Made by a program: the position numbers and the translations under genes
Source: an uncultured Bacteroidales bacterium
GTDB lineage: Bacteria; Bacteroidota; Bacteroidia; Bacteroidales; UBA932
Length of the DNA: 64,000 bases
Direction of reading: 5' to 3'
Assembly: GCA_934695325.1 (NCBI GenBank)
Contig: CAKUVD010000001.1
Location: 372,001-436,000, forward strand
Part shown: positions 34,982-44,064 of the stretch, piece by piece
How the letters are laid out: each line of letters starts with the position of its first letter
Position numbering within the stretch: position 1 is the first letter of the stretch
Notes under the pieces: generated by a model
The model's input: only the letters and a program-made list of their open reading frames with translations
Databases searched by the model: none
What the model was told of the DNA's origin: nothing

Positions 34982-37408
34982 TCAGCGGCTGCTGTCATTT
35001 TCCGCAATCAGATTCCTGAAGGCTGACAATATCGCCTTGACCGAATCTTTTCCTCGGACAGGTATGCGTATTTCTGACGTACCAGTCTCCCGGTCGGTGT
35101 GGACTATCGTTTCCGCGAGACGCTCGGCACCGTCCGGAGCCTCCAGGATTTTTCCCAAAGCGGAGATGAAATCCGAGCCGATACGAAGGAGCCGCCGACA
35201 TTCGCCTCCGTCATCAGACGGACTGTCTTCAATGTAGACATCTGCATTGTCCTCTCCGGCAGGCATATCCTCGGGGATTTCCTCGGACGGAGCCTCCGAA
35301 TCGAATTCCGGCACAGGCATCCCTGTCCCGTCAGATACGGAAGGACAGCGCGGAGCATCATATGTCTCATCAGAAGGAGTCTCGTCCACATCATCCACAT
35401 ATCCTGACACAGCATCCATTATCTGCTCCATCTTGCTGTCATCGAGGATAACCGTGTCATCGCCTCCGTCAAGTATTCCGCCGAAAAGCGAAGATTTCAC
35501 ATTCAGCGTGGAAAGCATCCGCTCCTCGAAAGAATCCTTGGACACCATATTGATGACCTGGATGTTGCTTTTCTGTCCGATGCGGTAAATGCGGCCTATC
35601 CTCTGCTCCAGCACGGCAGGATTCCACGGAATGTCCAGATTTATCACCAGAGACGCCGTCTGAAGGTTCAGTCCGGTGCTTCCTGTGTCAGTGGAAAGAA
35701 ACACGCGACATCGAGGATTCTCCCAGAAATCGTCAATGAGCTTCCGGCGCTTCTCCGAAGGCACCATTCCGTTCAAAGAGGCATATCCGATGCCCCTCTT
35801 GTCGAGTTCCTCGGCCACTATCCTAGTCATTCTCTCCCATTGGCTGAAGACGACGACCTTACCGTCGCCGCTCTCCACGACGTTCTGAAGGATGTTCAGC
35901 GTCTCGTCCACCTTAGTGTCATACCGTGTCTCCTGATCCAGGATGTACGTACTGTCACATACCATACGCATCTGGCTAAGCAACAGCAACATACGTTTCC
36001 TGTCCTTATCACTGAGGAAATGTGTCCGCTTCCACTTGGAGACGAGCTGTGCCACCATCGTCCTGAACTCGTCGTGGCGTTCCTTCTGCTGCGGAGTCAT
36101 CGGCACGAACAAGTTCTGGTCAGTCCTGGCAGGAAGCTGAAGCGCCACATCAGACTTTCGTCTGCGTATAAGTCTCGCCGACAGGCGCTCCCCCACAAGA
36201 TTGAGGTTCCTGTATGACACCACCTTGCCTGTGCTGTCCTTTACGGTCGTCTCCTCCATAAACTTGTAGTACGGGCCGAGACAATACTGATCCACGAACT
36301 CCATCACGGAGTAAAGTTCCTCCAGCTTGTTCTCAAGAGGGGTTCCGGAGAGGACTACCGCATAATCGGACTGGATACGCCTGGCAGCCCTGGAGATCTG
36401 CGTGTTCCAGTTCTTTAGACGCTGTACCTCGTCCATTATGAGCAATTCTGCGCTGACTTTCCCGAAAGAACGGACATCATTGCTCATCGCATTGTAAGAC
36501 ACTATCTTATAGAATGCGTCCGACTGATACAGTTCTCTGCGCCTCATCTGCGTGCCGTCCACCACAGCGACCGTAGAGTCCGTGAAGCGCTCGATTTCTT
36601 TCTTCCATTGATATTTCAACGACGCCGGACAAAGTATCAATGCAGATGAGATCAGTCCGGCCTTGCGCATAAGTTCAGCAGTGCCTATCGCCTGGACTGT
36701 CTTTCCGAGACCCATTTCATCTGCGATTATGGACTTGCCCTTGCTGAATGAGAAACGTATTCCCTCCTCCTGATAAGGATAAAGAGTAGTCTTCAGCAGT
36801 CCGGTGAAGTCCCCTTCTGTGACTCGGCTCAAGTAATCGGCACGGTACTGCGCATCCTTTATCTCGGCGAGATAATCAGTGACGTCTTCGTAGCAGCGGA
36901 AATCAGGGTCAATCCGCTTGGCCCCTGTTATGAAATCATACATCCTGGTGACTGCCCCAGGAAGCGCCGTCATATCCGGAGCGAAATAACCAGCGGCAAG
37001 TTCCGTGATTTCCTGCCAATGAGCGCTTCCGGCACGAAGACAGATAGTCCTGCCTTCCCGGTATGATATATACAATGATGAATACGGCGGGTTCACGACC
37101 GGCACGCGCTTATGCCTCTCGTCCAGCCAGATGCGCACCGCCTCTATATGCTTGCAGGTTCCGAGCCTGTTCGTCTTGAAGTCCATACAGGAGCAGTAGT
37201 TCCAGCGGCTCTCGCCTCCCCTGTAAACCACCTTGTATGAGCTCTTGGTCTTTGGATTCCTGACGTCGAACACGCCATAGGCGGCTTCGTCTCCTCTCGG
37301 CACAATGGAAAGGACCTCTTTCGCCGCGAACTGCCTGCGCAGTTTTTTCTGCCACTCTTCCGGACTCATTCCGTCCGGCTTGACCACATTGGACAATCTC
37401 TTTTCCAT
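34982..37408 (-). CDS. SNF2-family helicase with SWIM zinc finger
   Basis: 808 residues. A SWIM zinc finger (CSCMDF then CKHIEA) is at 72-95, followed by the SNF2 ATPase: DEMGLGKTVQAIG near 235, MDEVQRLKNW (the DEAH-box position, here DEVQ), SGTPLENKLEELYS, and the C-terminal helicase half with FLSTDTGSTGLNLQ and IGRIYRIGQKS. Such ATPases remodel protein-DNA complexes, commonly at RNA polymerase (RapA-like). After residue 680 comes an acidic low-complexity region, then a short conserved-looking tail. Lone chromosomal copies occur widely in Bacteroidota. It is convergent with the Stealth gene and follows the aldehyde dehydrogenase gene. Confidence 0.9.
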   Translation of the reverse strand: MEKRLSNVVKPDGMSPEEWQKKLRRQFAAKEVLSIVPRGDEAAYGVFDVRNPKTKSSYKVVYRGGESRWNYCSCMDFKTNRLGTCKHIEAVRIWLDERHKRVPVVNPPYSSLYISYREGRTICLRAGSAHWQEITELAAGYFAPDMTALPGAVTRMYDFITGAKRIDPDFRCYEDVTDYLAEIKDAQYRADYLSRVTEGDFTGLLKTTLYPYQEEGIRFSFSKGKSIIADEMGLGKTVQAIGTAELMRKAGLISSALILCPASLKYQWKKEIERFTDSTVAVVDGTQMRRRELYQSDAFYKIVSYNAMSNDVRSFGKVSAELLIMDEVQRLKNWNTQISRAARRIQSDYAVVLSGTPLENKLEELYSVMEFVDQYCLGPYYKFMEETTVKDSTGKVVSYRNLNLVGERLSARLIRRRKSDVALQLPARTDQNLFVPMTPQQKERHDEFRTMVAQLVSKWKRTHFLSDKDRKRMLLLLSQMRMVCDSTYILDQETRYDTKVDETLNILQNVVESGDGKVVVFSQWERMTRIVAEELDKRGIGYASLNGMVPSEKRRKLIDDFWENPRCRVFLSTDTGSTGLNLQTASLVINLDIPWNPAVLEQRIGRIYRIGQKSNIQVINMVSKDSFEERMLSTLNVKSSLFGGILDGGDDTVILDDSKMEQIMDAVSGYVDDVDETPSDETYDAPRCPSVSDGTGMPVPEFDSEAPSEEIPEDMPAGEDNADVYIEDSPSDDGGECRRLLRIGSDFISALGKILEAPDGAERLAETIVHTDRETGTSEIRIPVRGKDSVKAILSAFRNLIAENDSSR

Positions 37409-37486
37409 ATCTTATCTCTAAAAATTCATTCACCCGCCCTGACTCTGTTTTTAAACGACTGTATGAAACAGTCTCGCCATCAAGTT

Positions 37487-38863
37487 CTACAGCAGTTTCT
37501 TGACCAATCCGAAGAATCTGTACGGCATATACCTAAACGGCAAGTCCAGCATCGTGCCGGTCTTTATCACTGAACGGTAATGCGTAAATGTGTCGAAACT
37601 CAACTTGCCGTGATAACTGCCCATTCCGGACATCCCGACACCGCCGAACGGAACATTCTCATTGGCGATATGCATAATGGTATCATTGATGCACGAGCCG
37701 CCGGAAGAAGTGTGACGGAGCACCTTGTCCCCATGTCTTCCGAAATAATACAGGGCAAGCGGCTTCTCCCTGCCATTGACGAAATCTATCACTTCTTCAA
37801 TGTCCCCGAAGGTCTGCACAGGGAATATCGGGCCGAAAATTTCCTCCTGCATCACAGGAGCATCAGAGCTGACATTGTCCAGGACAGTCGGTTCGAAATA
37901 CCTGTCCTGTCTGTCAGTATGCCCGCCGAAGACAATGTCTCCGTCCTTCAGATATGACTCCAGCCTTTCCATAGCCTTGTCATTCACGATGCGCACGAAA
38001 TGCCCCGATTTCTGCGGGTCATCTCCGAGAAGAGCCCGGAACTCGGTCCGGAGCGCACTCAGGAACTCATCCTTGATGTCCTTATGGAGCATAAGGTAAT
38101 CCGGCGCGATGCAGGTCTGTCCTGCGTTCAGGCTCTTACCCCAAGCGACACGCCTCGCCGCCACCTTTATGTCTGCGTCCCTGTCAATGATGCAAGGGCT
38201 CTTGCCGCCCAATTCCAGGACCACAGGGGTAAGATTCCTGGCCGCAGATGCCATCACCAGCCTTCCCAGCGAAGGGCTCCCGGTGAAGAAGATGATGTCC
38301 CACCTCTGTTCCAGCAGGAGAGCGTTCACATCTCTGTGCCCCTGCGTGACGGCTATGTATTCTTCCGGGAAAGTGTCCGCGATCATCTGCTCGATAACCT
38401 CCGAGACTGTCGGCACATAAGGAGAAGGCTTCAGCACGGCTGTGCATCCGGACGATATCGCTCCGACAAGAGGTGTCAGCAACAACTGCACCGGATAATT
38501 CCACGGTGATATTATCAATGCCGTCCCGAGAGGTTCGCTTATCACCTTGCTGGCTGACGGGAGCATCTTCAATGGGGTGCACTTCCGCCTGGGCCTCGTC
38601 CACTCCCCTATCTTGCGTATATGCGTGCGGATTTCGCCGAGCAATATGCTTATCTCCGTCATATAAGCCTCTTCATAAGATTTATGAAGATCCTTCCACA
38701 ATGCGTCACAAAGCGGCTTCTCCCATTTCAATACCGCCCTTTCAAACGCCTTCAGATTAGCTTTGCGGACATTCACGTCCAATGTGGATCCTCCGGCGAA
38801 ATATCTGCGCTGTCTCTCACGGATTTCCGCAATGCGCTCCGCTGATGTACTTGTCAATGCCAT
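37487..38863 (-). CDS. Aldehyde dehydrogenase (class 3-like, fatty-aldehyde type)
   Basis: Oxidises aldehydes with NAD(P). In the 458-residue protein, the catalytic Cys lies in NAGQTCIAPDYLM (about 236) and the general base Glu in VVLELGGKSPCI (about 205); SPWNYPVQLLLTP near 108 and TGSPSLGRLV are also typical. The short N-terminus and the C-terminal membrane-like KKLL tail match the ALDH3 group. Start ATG 38863; a start at 38938 adds 25 residues without family support. A promoter lies at 38941. Confidence 0.92.
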   Translation of the reverse strand: MALTSTSAERIAEIRERQRRYFAGGSTLDVNVRKANLKAFERAVLKWEKPLCDALWKDLHKSYEEAYMTEISILLGEIRTHIRKIGEWTRPRRKCTPLKMLPSASKVISEPLGTALIISPWNYPVQLLLTPLVGAISSGCTAVLKPSPYVPTVSEVIEQMIADTFPEEYIAVTQGHRDVNALLLEQRWDIIFFTGSPSLGRLVMASAARNLTPVVLELGGKSPCIIDRDADIKVAARRVAWGKSLNAGQTCIAPDYLMLHKDIKDEFLSALRTEFRALLGDDPQKSGHFVRIVNDKAMERLESYLKDGDIVFGGHTDRQDRYFEPTVLDNVSSDAPVMQEEIFGPIFPVQTFGDIEEVIDFVNGREKPLALYYFGRHGDKVLRHTSSGGSCINDTIMHIANENVPFGGVGMSGMGSYHGKLSFDTFTHYRSVIKTGTMLDLPFRYMPYRFFGLVKKLL

Positions 38864-38940
38864 TTCTTGTTGATTTATAAGTCCCCGGCAGCAACCACCG
38901 CCAAACGACGAAGCCGTCCGAAGTGCTCCGGAGACCATTG

Positions 38941-38948
38941 CAAAAGTA
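38941..38948 (-). promoter_or_regulatory. -7 promoter element TACTTTTG for aldehyde dehydrogenase
   Basis: Fits TAnnTTTG on the minus strand, 78 bp before ATG 38863 and after the rplI terminator. Confidence 0.52.
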
Positions 38949-38965
38949 GCAAATTCACTGTTATG

Positions 38966-39000
38966 AAAAAAGGGATGGCCAAATCAATCCTGGTCATCCC
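38966..39000 (-). terminator. Rho-independent terminator of rpsF-rpsR-rplI
   Basis: In gene sense GGGATGACC pairs with GGCCATCCC (one wobble) and is followed by six T's. It starts 24 bp after the rplI stop. Confidence 0.85.
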
Positions 39001-39023
39001 CTATCGCTATGTCCTGTCTGAAA

Positions 39024-39467
39024 TTATTCAGCAACGACTTCAAATTTGAAAGTGCCTTTCACATTCTTGTAGCACTTCACCTCAGCCTCGTACTCGCCGA
39101 GTTCCTTTACAGGTGAAAGGATAGTGATATCCTTCTTGTCCACCTCGACGCCTGCGGCAACGAGTGCGTCCGCAAGCTGTGCGGTAGTCACTGAGCCGTA
39201 GATCTTGCCGTTCTCGCTCACCTTTGCGGCAACTTTTACTGCAACTGCTGCAACCTTGGCTGCAAGAGCCTCTGCATCAGCGATGAGCTTAGCCTCCTTG
39301 TGAGCTCTCTGGCGAACTGTCTCTGCGTGCTGTTTCTTTGCGGATTCAGTAGCGAGGATAGCATAACCCTGAGGAACAAGATAGTTAAGGGCGTAACCAG
39401 CCTTTACCTTAACGATATCATCAGCGTGACCGAGAGAGGCCACTTCTTTCTTCAAAATGATTTCCAT
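39024..39467 (-). CDS. rplI: 50S ribosomal protein L9
   Basis: 147 residues. The N-terminal KEVASLGHADDIVKVKAGYA and YLVPQGYAI segments are the L9 signature, followed by the long connecting helix (HAETVRQRAHKEAKLIADAE) and the C-terminal domain with GKIYGSVTTAQLADAL. Binds 23S rRNA at the base of the L1 stalk. Last gene of the rpsF-rpsR-rplI operon. Confidence 0.97.
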   Translation of the reverse strand: MEIILKKEVASLGHADDIVKVKAGYALNYLVPQGYAILATESAKKQHAETVRQRAHKEAKLIADAEALAAKVAAVAVKVAAKVSENGKIYGSVTTAQLADALVAAGVEVDKKDITILSPVKELGEYEAEVKCYKNVKGTFKFEVVAE

Positions 39468-39482
39468 ATTCCTGTCTCCTGA

Positions 39483-39767
39483 TTATTTAAGAAGGTCTGT
39501 TACATACGGGAGAAGCGCGAGTGAACGAGCTCTCTTGACTGCCTGAGCCACTTTCCTCTGGAATTTGAGGGAAGTTCCGGTGATACGGCGAGGGAGAATC
39601 TTACCCTGCTCGTTCAGGAATTTCTTCAGGAACTCAGGATCCTTGTAATCAACATATTTGATGCCTGCTCTCTTGAAGCGGCAGTATTTCTTCTTTCTTA
39701 CCTCTACTGTAGGAGGGTTCAGATAACGGATTTCGTTATTCTGCTGTGCATTGTTTGTCTGTGCCAT
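39483..39767 (-). CDS. rpsR: 30S ribosomal protein S18
   Basis: 94 residues with [31 protein letters not shown] and the C-terminal [13 protein letters not shown], all S18 hallmarks. It forms a heterodimer with S6 on the small-subunit platform. 15-16 bp separate it from both neighbours. Confidence 0.97.
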   Translation of the reverse strand: MAQTNNAQQNNEIRYLNPPTVEVRKKKYCRFKRAGIKYVDYKDPEFLKKFLNEQGKILPRRITGTSLKFQRKVAQAVKRARSLALLPYVTDLLK

Positions 39768-39783
39768 AATTCTGCCTCCTTAA

Positions 39784-40152
39784 TTATTTAGCCTCCTCGG
39801 CTGTCTGAGCGGCAGCAGCCTTAGCCTGCTTGTTGGCTCTTCTCTTCTCCGCATAAGCCACTGCGTCCCTGTCAAGGGCAACTGTAAGATACCTGATGAT
39901 TCTCTCGTCACGGTGATACTGAGTCTCGAGTTTTGCTACGAACTCAGGGTTGGCCTTGAATTCGATCAGGTGATAGAATCCGGATGTTTTGTGCTGGATA
40001 GGGTAAGCAAGCTGCTTCAGTCCCCAGTCCTCTTCGTACACGACTTCTCCGCCGTTCTTGGCGATGTAGTCCACGTACTTGGCAACCGCTTCCTTCATCT
40101 GAGCCTCAGACAAAACGGGAGTTGCAATGAAAACGGTCTCGTACTGTTTCAT
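39784..40152 (-). CDS. rpsF: 30S ribosomal protein S6
   Basis: 122 residues: YETVFIATPVLSEAQ at the N-terminus, VVYEEDWGLKQLAYPI and HYHLIEFKA-like YHLIEFKANPEF in the middle, and HRDERIIRYLTVALD near 82-96. The Ala/Lys-rich tail is usual. First gene of the operon. Its leader begins with a stable stem-loop (40189-40214). Confidence 0.97.
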   Translation of the reverse strand: MKQYETVFIATPVLSEAQMKEAVAKYVDYIAKNGGEVVYEEDWGLKQLAYPIQHKTSGFYHLIEFKANPEFVAKLETQYHRDERIIRYLTVALDRDAVAYAEKRRANKQAKAAAAQTAEEAK

Positions 40153-40188
40153 ACTTTAATAAATAATAAAATTGTTTATGATAACATT

Positions 40189-40214
40189 CCTCTGGCGTAT
40201 GACACGCCAAAAGG
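40189..40214 (-). promoter_or_regulatory. Stem-loop at the 5' end of the rpsF leader
   Basis: In the mRNA, TGGCGT and ACGCCA (40193-40198 and 40204-40209) pair around a 5-nt loop, and the flanks pair further (CCU with AGG). It lies directly at the predicted transcript start. rpsF operons in several phyla are autoregulated by S6:S18 binding to a leader RNA; whether this is such a site is inference. Confidence 0.55.
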
Positions 40215-40218
40215 ATTG

Positions 40219-40250
40219 CAAATTTAGCAATACTTTTTCATTTGCGCAAA
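40219..40250 (-). promoter_or_regulatory. Full Bacteroidota promoter of the rpsF operon
   Basis: On the minus strand TTTG (40247-40250) is followed after 20 bp by TAAATTTG (40219-40226), the consensus -33/-7 arrangement. Confidence 0.75.
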
Positions 40251-40270
40251 AAATGAACAGGAATAATTGC

Positions 40271-40278
40271 TAACTTTG
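40271..40278 (+). promoter_or_regulatory. -7 promoter element TAACTTTG for rmlD
   Basis: Exact TAnnTTTG match followed by GCGG, 48 bp before the rmlD ATG at 40327. Confidence 0.62.
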
Positions 40279-40326
40279 CGGAGGCGGAGGAAAAACGAAA
40301 CCAAAATCCCCTCCACGCACAGACAG

Positions 40327-41286
40327 ATGGCACATACTATATTGGTCACGGGTTCCAACGGACAGCTCGGAACGGAAATCAGGAACATAGCCTCAGGACA
40401 CGACCTCGTCCCGGGAGGCGCCGACGTCCCGTCTCCGTCACGCATCTCGGACAGCCGAGGGAACACTTATATTTTCACGGCGAGACATCAGCTGCCATAC
40501 GCCCTGACAGAACACCTGGACATAACCGATATGGATGCAGTCGCAGAGACAGTGGCTGAGAACGGCGTGGACATCATACTCAACTGCGCCGCATATACGG
40601 ACGTGGACAAGGCGGAGGGGAACCCTGAAGACGCTGACCTCCAGAACCATATAGCGCCAGGGAACCTTGCGGAGGTGGCGCGCGAGATGAATGCGACATT
40701 GATACATATCTCCACCGACTACGTATTCGGAGGTGACTCCGGGAAGCCATACGGAGAGTTCGACGAGACACGCCCGCTCGGAATATACGGACTGTCCAAA
40801 CTCGCAGGTGAGCGAGCGATCAGCGATTCCGAATGCAATTATATAATTCTGAGGACGTCCTGGCTGTACTCGCCCTACGGAAGAAACTTCGTGAAGACGA
40901 TGCTCCGCCTCACACGGGAGAAGGAGAGCATTGACGTAGTGATGGATCAGTCCGGTTCGCCGACATACGCGAAAGACTTGGCGGAGGCGATAGCAGGCAT
41001 CATTGACTCGGGGCCGTCAGAGATCCAGGGGCTATTCCATTTCAGCGACTGCGGAGTCTGCTCCCGCTATGACCTGGCATACGAGACCCTCCTTCTGGGC
41101 GGAGGACAATGCAGAATCCGTCCCTGCCGCAGCGAGGAGTTCCCGACGAAAGCGGTGAGACCTCATTTCTCGGCATTGGACACATCACTGTTCCGAAAAA
41201 CATTCGGAATGGAGATACCGCACTGGCGCGAATCGCTCAAGGACTGCATCGACAGAATCCATAAAATCGGAGGCGATCTGCGCTAG
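40327..41286 (+). CDS. rfbD: dTDP-4-dehydrorhamnose reductase
   Basis: Last step of dTDP-L-rhamnose synthesis for surface polysaccharide. 319 residues: TGSNGQLGTEI at the N-terminus (NADPH site), NCAAYTDVDKAE near 90, HISTDYVFGGD near 120, and the catalytic pair in YGLSKLAGERA near 152. The start at 40327 is chosen because the fold begins six residues later; an upstream start falls at the promoter. The other rhamnose genes are not adjacent, though rfbD standing alone is common in Bacteroidales. Confidence 0.92.
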   Translation: MAHTILVTGSNGQLGTEIRNIASGHDLVPGGADVPSPSRISDSRGNTYIFTARHQLPYALTEHLDITDMDAVAETVAENGVDIILNCAAYTDVDKAEGNPEDADLQNHIAPGNLAEVAREMNATLIHISTDYVFGGDSGKPYGEFDETRPLGIYGLSKLAGERAISDSECNYIILRTSWLYSPYGRNFVKTMLRLTREKESIDVVMDQSGSPTYAKDLAEAIAGIIDSGPSEIQGLFHFSDCGVCSRYDLAYETLLLGGGQCRIRPCRSEEFPTKAVRPHFSALDTSLFRKTFGMEIPHWRESLKDCIDRIHKIGGDLR

Positions 41287-41945
41287 CGCCTCCCCGTGCG
41301 CACCGCTCCCACCCAGAGAAGCAGCTGCCCCATATAATACGGAACCATTATCAGCCAGCGGCTTGCATCCACCGGGCTGACGAACTTATTCCAGGACAGC
41401 ACCATATCAGAGAACAGGAAGAGAAGAGCGCCCACCGAAAATATCCAGTTACGCTGCATCATTGCGAGCCCGGCCATCGTGCAGATCAATGCCGCATACA
41501 CCGCACAGCCGGAACGGATGACTCCGGACGGTGCGCAAGGGATGATGCAGGTCAATGCTAATGTCAGCAGGGCCAGGACAATGACCGCAACAGCAGCAGC
41601 CGCCCCCTTCCCTATTCTCGGCCTGACAGCAGCAATCCTCCCGGCGAAATACGTAATCAGCATAATGTGGGCGACAGCGAAGAAGCCCATCTGGAATATG
41701 AAGCTGCCGTATGCGCCCGCGAAGTCACCCGCCATTGAGAACCCCATAGCCAATGTCATACGCACCGGCAGAAGGAACGCACCGGCTACGGTCAATGCCA
41801 GAAGAGGCCCGATTATTCTGTATTTGACGACGATGCCGGGCAAAAATCCTGACAGGCTCGCGGCTGGGATGAAATACACGCAAGCCAATGCGATAAACAC
41901 CAGTATCACTATGGCCGCCTTTCTGCTTTCTGTTTTCATATACAT
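41283..41945 (-). CDS. YhhN-family membrane protein (lysoplasmalogenase-like)
   Basis: About 220 residues with seven to eight hydrophobic helices. YhhN/TMEM86 proteins include lysoplasmalogenases, which cleave the vinyl-ether bond of lysoplasmalogens. Polar residues inside helices (FSMAGDFAGAYG near residue 75 and LFLFSDMVLSWNKF near 180) are the family's active-site Asp positions. Start is uncertain between ATG 41945 and ATG 41939; an open frame up to 42050 adds non-homologous residues. The last codons overlap the rfbD stop from the opposite strand by 4 bp. Confidence 0.82.
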   Translation of the reverse strand: MYMKTESRKAAIVILVFIALACVYFIPAASLSGFLPGIVVKYRIIGPLLALTVAGAFLLPVRMTLAMGFSMAGDFAGAYGSFIFQMGFFAVAHIMLITYFAGRIAAVRPRIGKGAAAAVAVIVLALLTLALTCIIPCAPSGVIRSGCAVYAALICTMAGLAMMQRNWIFSVGALLFLFSDMVLSWNKFVSPVDASRWLIMVPYYMGQLLLWVGAVRTGRR

Positions 41946-42033
41946 CTTATCTGCATTGTCCGATAAAGTTATATATTTTTTCAGACTCCCCGGCCACGTC
42001 AGCGCCCGACGAGTTATCTTTTGGTTGATTATT

Positions 42034-42066
42034 TTTGTATTTTCTGGCACTTTTGCATTAACTTTG
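42034..42066 (+). promoter_or_regulatory. Full Bacteroidota promoter of the SDR gene
   Basis: TTTG at 42034-42037, then 21 bp, then TAACTTTG at 42059-42066, 72 bp before the SDR start. Confidence 0.7.
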
Positions 42067-42138
42067 CGCCACGAAAGGCGGCAGGGACATTAAGAATCCT
42101 CACCGCAGACGAAGTAGGACATTGACAATAGACAAGAA

Positions 42139-42981
42139 ATGAACATCACGGGAAAGAACGTGCTGATAACAGGAGGCGCTTCCGGAATCGGCAGGATAAT
42201 GGGGCGCATCTGCCTGGAGAAAGGAGCGGCAAATCTCATCGTGTGGGACATCAGCCAGACAAACATCGACATAACAGAAGCCGAGCTCGGCTCCGTGAAG
42301 CCTAATGTGAAAGGCATCGCACAGGGACATATAACCAGCCAGATCGTGAACGTGGCCGACGCACAGGCCATCTCGTCAGCATACGAAAGAGTGAAACGTG
42401 AGGTCGGCGACGTGGACATCCTGATAAACTGCGCCGGCATCGTGAGAGGCAACAACACGTTCGACAAGCAGACCGTAAATGATATAAACCTCACTATGGA
42501 CATAAACGCCACGGCCCCGATGCTCGTGGCATTGAGCATCCTCCCAGATATGCTCAAGAGGGACAGCGGACATATATGCAACATCGCTTCCGCAGCCGGT
42601 ATGCTCGGAGTGCCAAAGCTGTCTGTCTACTGCGCCAGCAAGTGGGCCGTCATCGGCTGGACAGAGTCAATGCGGATAGAGCTGAAACAGGCTCACAGCA
42701 ATGTGAGGGTCACCTCAGTGGCTCCATATTTCATCAACACAGGTATGTTCGACGGAGTCAATTCCAAGGTATTCCCTATCCTGAAGCCGGAGAAGACCGC
42801 AAAGAAGATCATCCGCGCCATCGAGGCAGGCAAGTCGTTCCGCGGCATCCCGTTCGCATATCACTTCATACGCATCTGGCAGGGGCTTCTCCCCTACTGC
42901 CTGTTCGACTTCATATTCGGAAAGGTCTTCGGCGTATATTCAGTGATGGATCATTTCACGGGCCGCACTGCCAAGAGATAA
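42139..42981 (+). CDS. Short-chain dehydrogenase/reductase
   Basis: 280 residues. ITGGASGIGRIMG near residue 10 is the NAD(P) loop, INCAGIVRGNN the NAG motif, and SVYCASKWAVIG near 170 the catalytic Tyr-Lys pair with an upstream Ser in IASAAGM. The C-terminal tail has a hydrophobic segment (IRIWQGLLPYCLFDFIFG) as in membrane-associated lipid or retinol-type SDRs. The substrate is unknown. Confidence 0.88.
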   Translation: MNITGKNVLITGGASGIGRIMGRICLEKGAANLIVWDISQTNIDITEAELGSVKPNVKGIAQGHITSQIVNVADAQAISSAYERVKREVGDVDILINCAGIVRGNNTFDKQTVNDINLTMDINATAPMLVALSILPDMLKRDSGHICNIASAAGMLGVPKLSVYCASKWAVIGWTESMRIELKQAHSNVRVTSVAPYFINTGMFDGVNSKVFPILKPEKTAKKIIRAIEAGKSFRGIPFAYHFIRIWQGLLPYCLFDFIFGKVFGVYSVMDHFTGRTAKR

Positions 42982-42996
42982 TGTAAGCCTGAAATA

Positions 42997-44064
42997 TCAT
43001 TTCGCCCTGGCATTCAAGGCTTTCTGGAAAGCACGTGCGTTTTTCAGATGTTCCTGGTAGGTGGCTGCGAAAATGTGCGTGCCATTGAACTCAGGACTGG
43101 CGCAGAAATAAAGGTCATCGCCACCCTGCGGATTCAGAACCGCATTCATAGCATCCCGGCCAGGCACGCAGATAGGGGCCGGAGGAAGGCCGTAGTGCAT
43201 ATATGTGTTATACGGGGATTCCACCTTCAGATGCTTTTTAAGGATTCTGTTCAATGTATAGTCATAGCAGAATGCTATGGTAGGATCCGCCTGGAGTTTC
43301 ATCCCACGGCGCAGCCTGTTCAGGTAGACGCCTGCGATGAGAGGATATTCCGGGACATAATTGGACTCTCCCCTGACGATGCTGGCCACGACGGAGACTT
43401 CCATCGGAGTAAGGCCCTGCGCCTTGGCCTTGGCCTTGTTGGCGTCAGTCCAGAAGGCATCGAATGCGGCTTTCTGCCTGTCCAGCACAGTCTTCATCGA
43501 ATCTGTCCAATATACCTGATATGTGTCCGGCATAAAAAGGGCGAACACGTTATCCACCGTGAAGCCGTAGCCGGCGAGGAGCGCAGAGTCCCTCAATGCG
43601 TCCAGTACCGCCGTCGTGTCCATCAGCATCTGCCCGCTGATCTTCCCGGCGATGCCTCGTTTCAGCCTCATCGTTCCGGAGAGGACCAGATTTACAGGAC
43701 TTTGCCATCCGTTCTTCAACATTCTCGCGACATATCTGCTGGAATTGGATGCAGTCACGATATAGTGTCCGGGGACGATTCTCGCCTCGCCAGGCCTGCC
43801 GCCCTTTGCCATAAGCCCTTCCCTCCTGAAGGAGCGCTTCAGGCTTCCGGAGTTCTTGACAACATCTTTCTCCATAAAAATCTCCAGGACGTCCCGGACA
43901 TTCATATTAGGATATATATACAATTCCGTCTTTTCCCTGAAGTTCGACCTTTTCCTGTCATAGTATTCTCGCCATCCGAAAAATCCGGCCAGGAATCCTA
44001 TGGTGACCAGCCCGGACAATATAGCTGCCGCTATCGGAACGACTCGTGTCTGTATATGCTTCAT
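42997..44064 (-). CDS. mltG: Endolytic murein transglycosylase MltG
   Basis: Cuts nascent glycan strands and so sets their length. 355 residues: one N-terminal membrane helix (IPIAAAILSGLVTIGFLAGF-like, residues 10-29), a LysM-like subdomain, and the YceG core. The catalytic Glu is in ASIVRGESNYVPEYPLIAGV (about residue 220), followed by LNRLRRGMKLQADPT and the conserved YNTYMHYGLPPAPICVPG. Its ATG overlaps the stop of the glucosaminidase gene (ATGA), so the two murein hydrolases are coupled. Confidence 0.95.
   Translation of the reverse strand: MKHIQTRVVPIAAAILSGLVTIGFLAGFFGWREYYDRKRSNFREKTELYIYPNMNVRDVLEIFMEKDVVKNSGSLKRSFRREGLMAKGGRPGEARIVPGHYIVTASNSSRYVARMLKNGWQSPVNLVLSGTMRLKRGIAGKISGQMLMDTTAVLDALRDSALLAGYGFTVDNVFALFMPDTYQVYWTDSMKTVLDRQKAAFDAFWTDANKAKAKAQGLTPMEVSVVASIVRGESNYVPEYPLIAGVYLNRLRRGMKLQADPTIAFCYDYTLNRILKKHLKVESPYNTYMHYGLPPAPICVPGRDAMNAVLNPQGGDDLYFCASPEFNGTHIFAATYQEHLKNARAFQKALNARAK

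Noticed and set aside
37457-37473. GACTGT/ACAGTC palindrome between aldehyde dehydrogenase and helicase genes as a terminator
   Set aside because: 6-bp stem with 5-nt loop and no clean T run; too weak to call.
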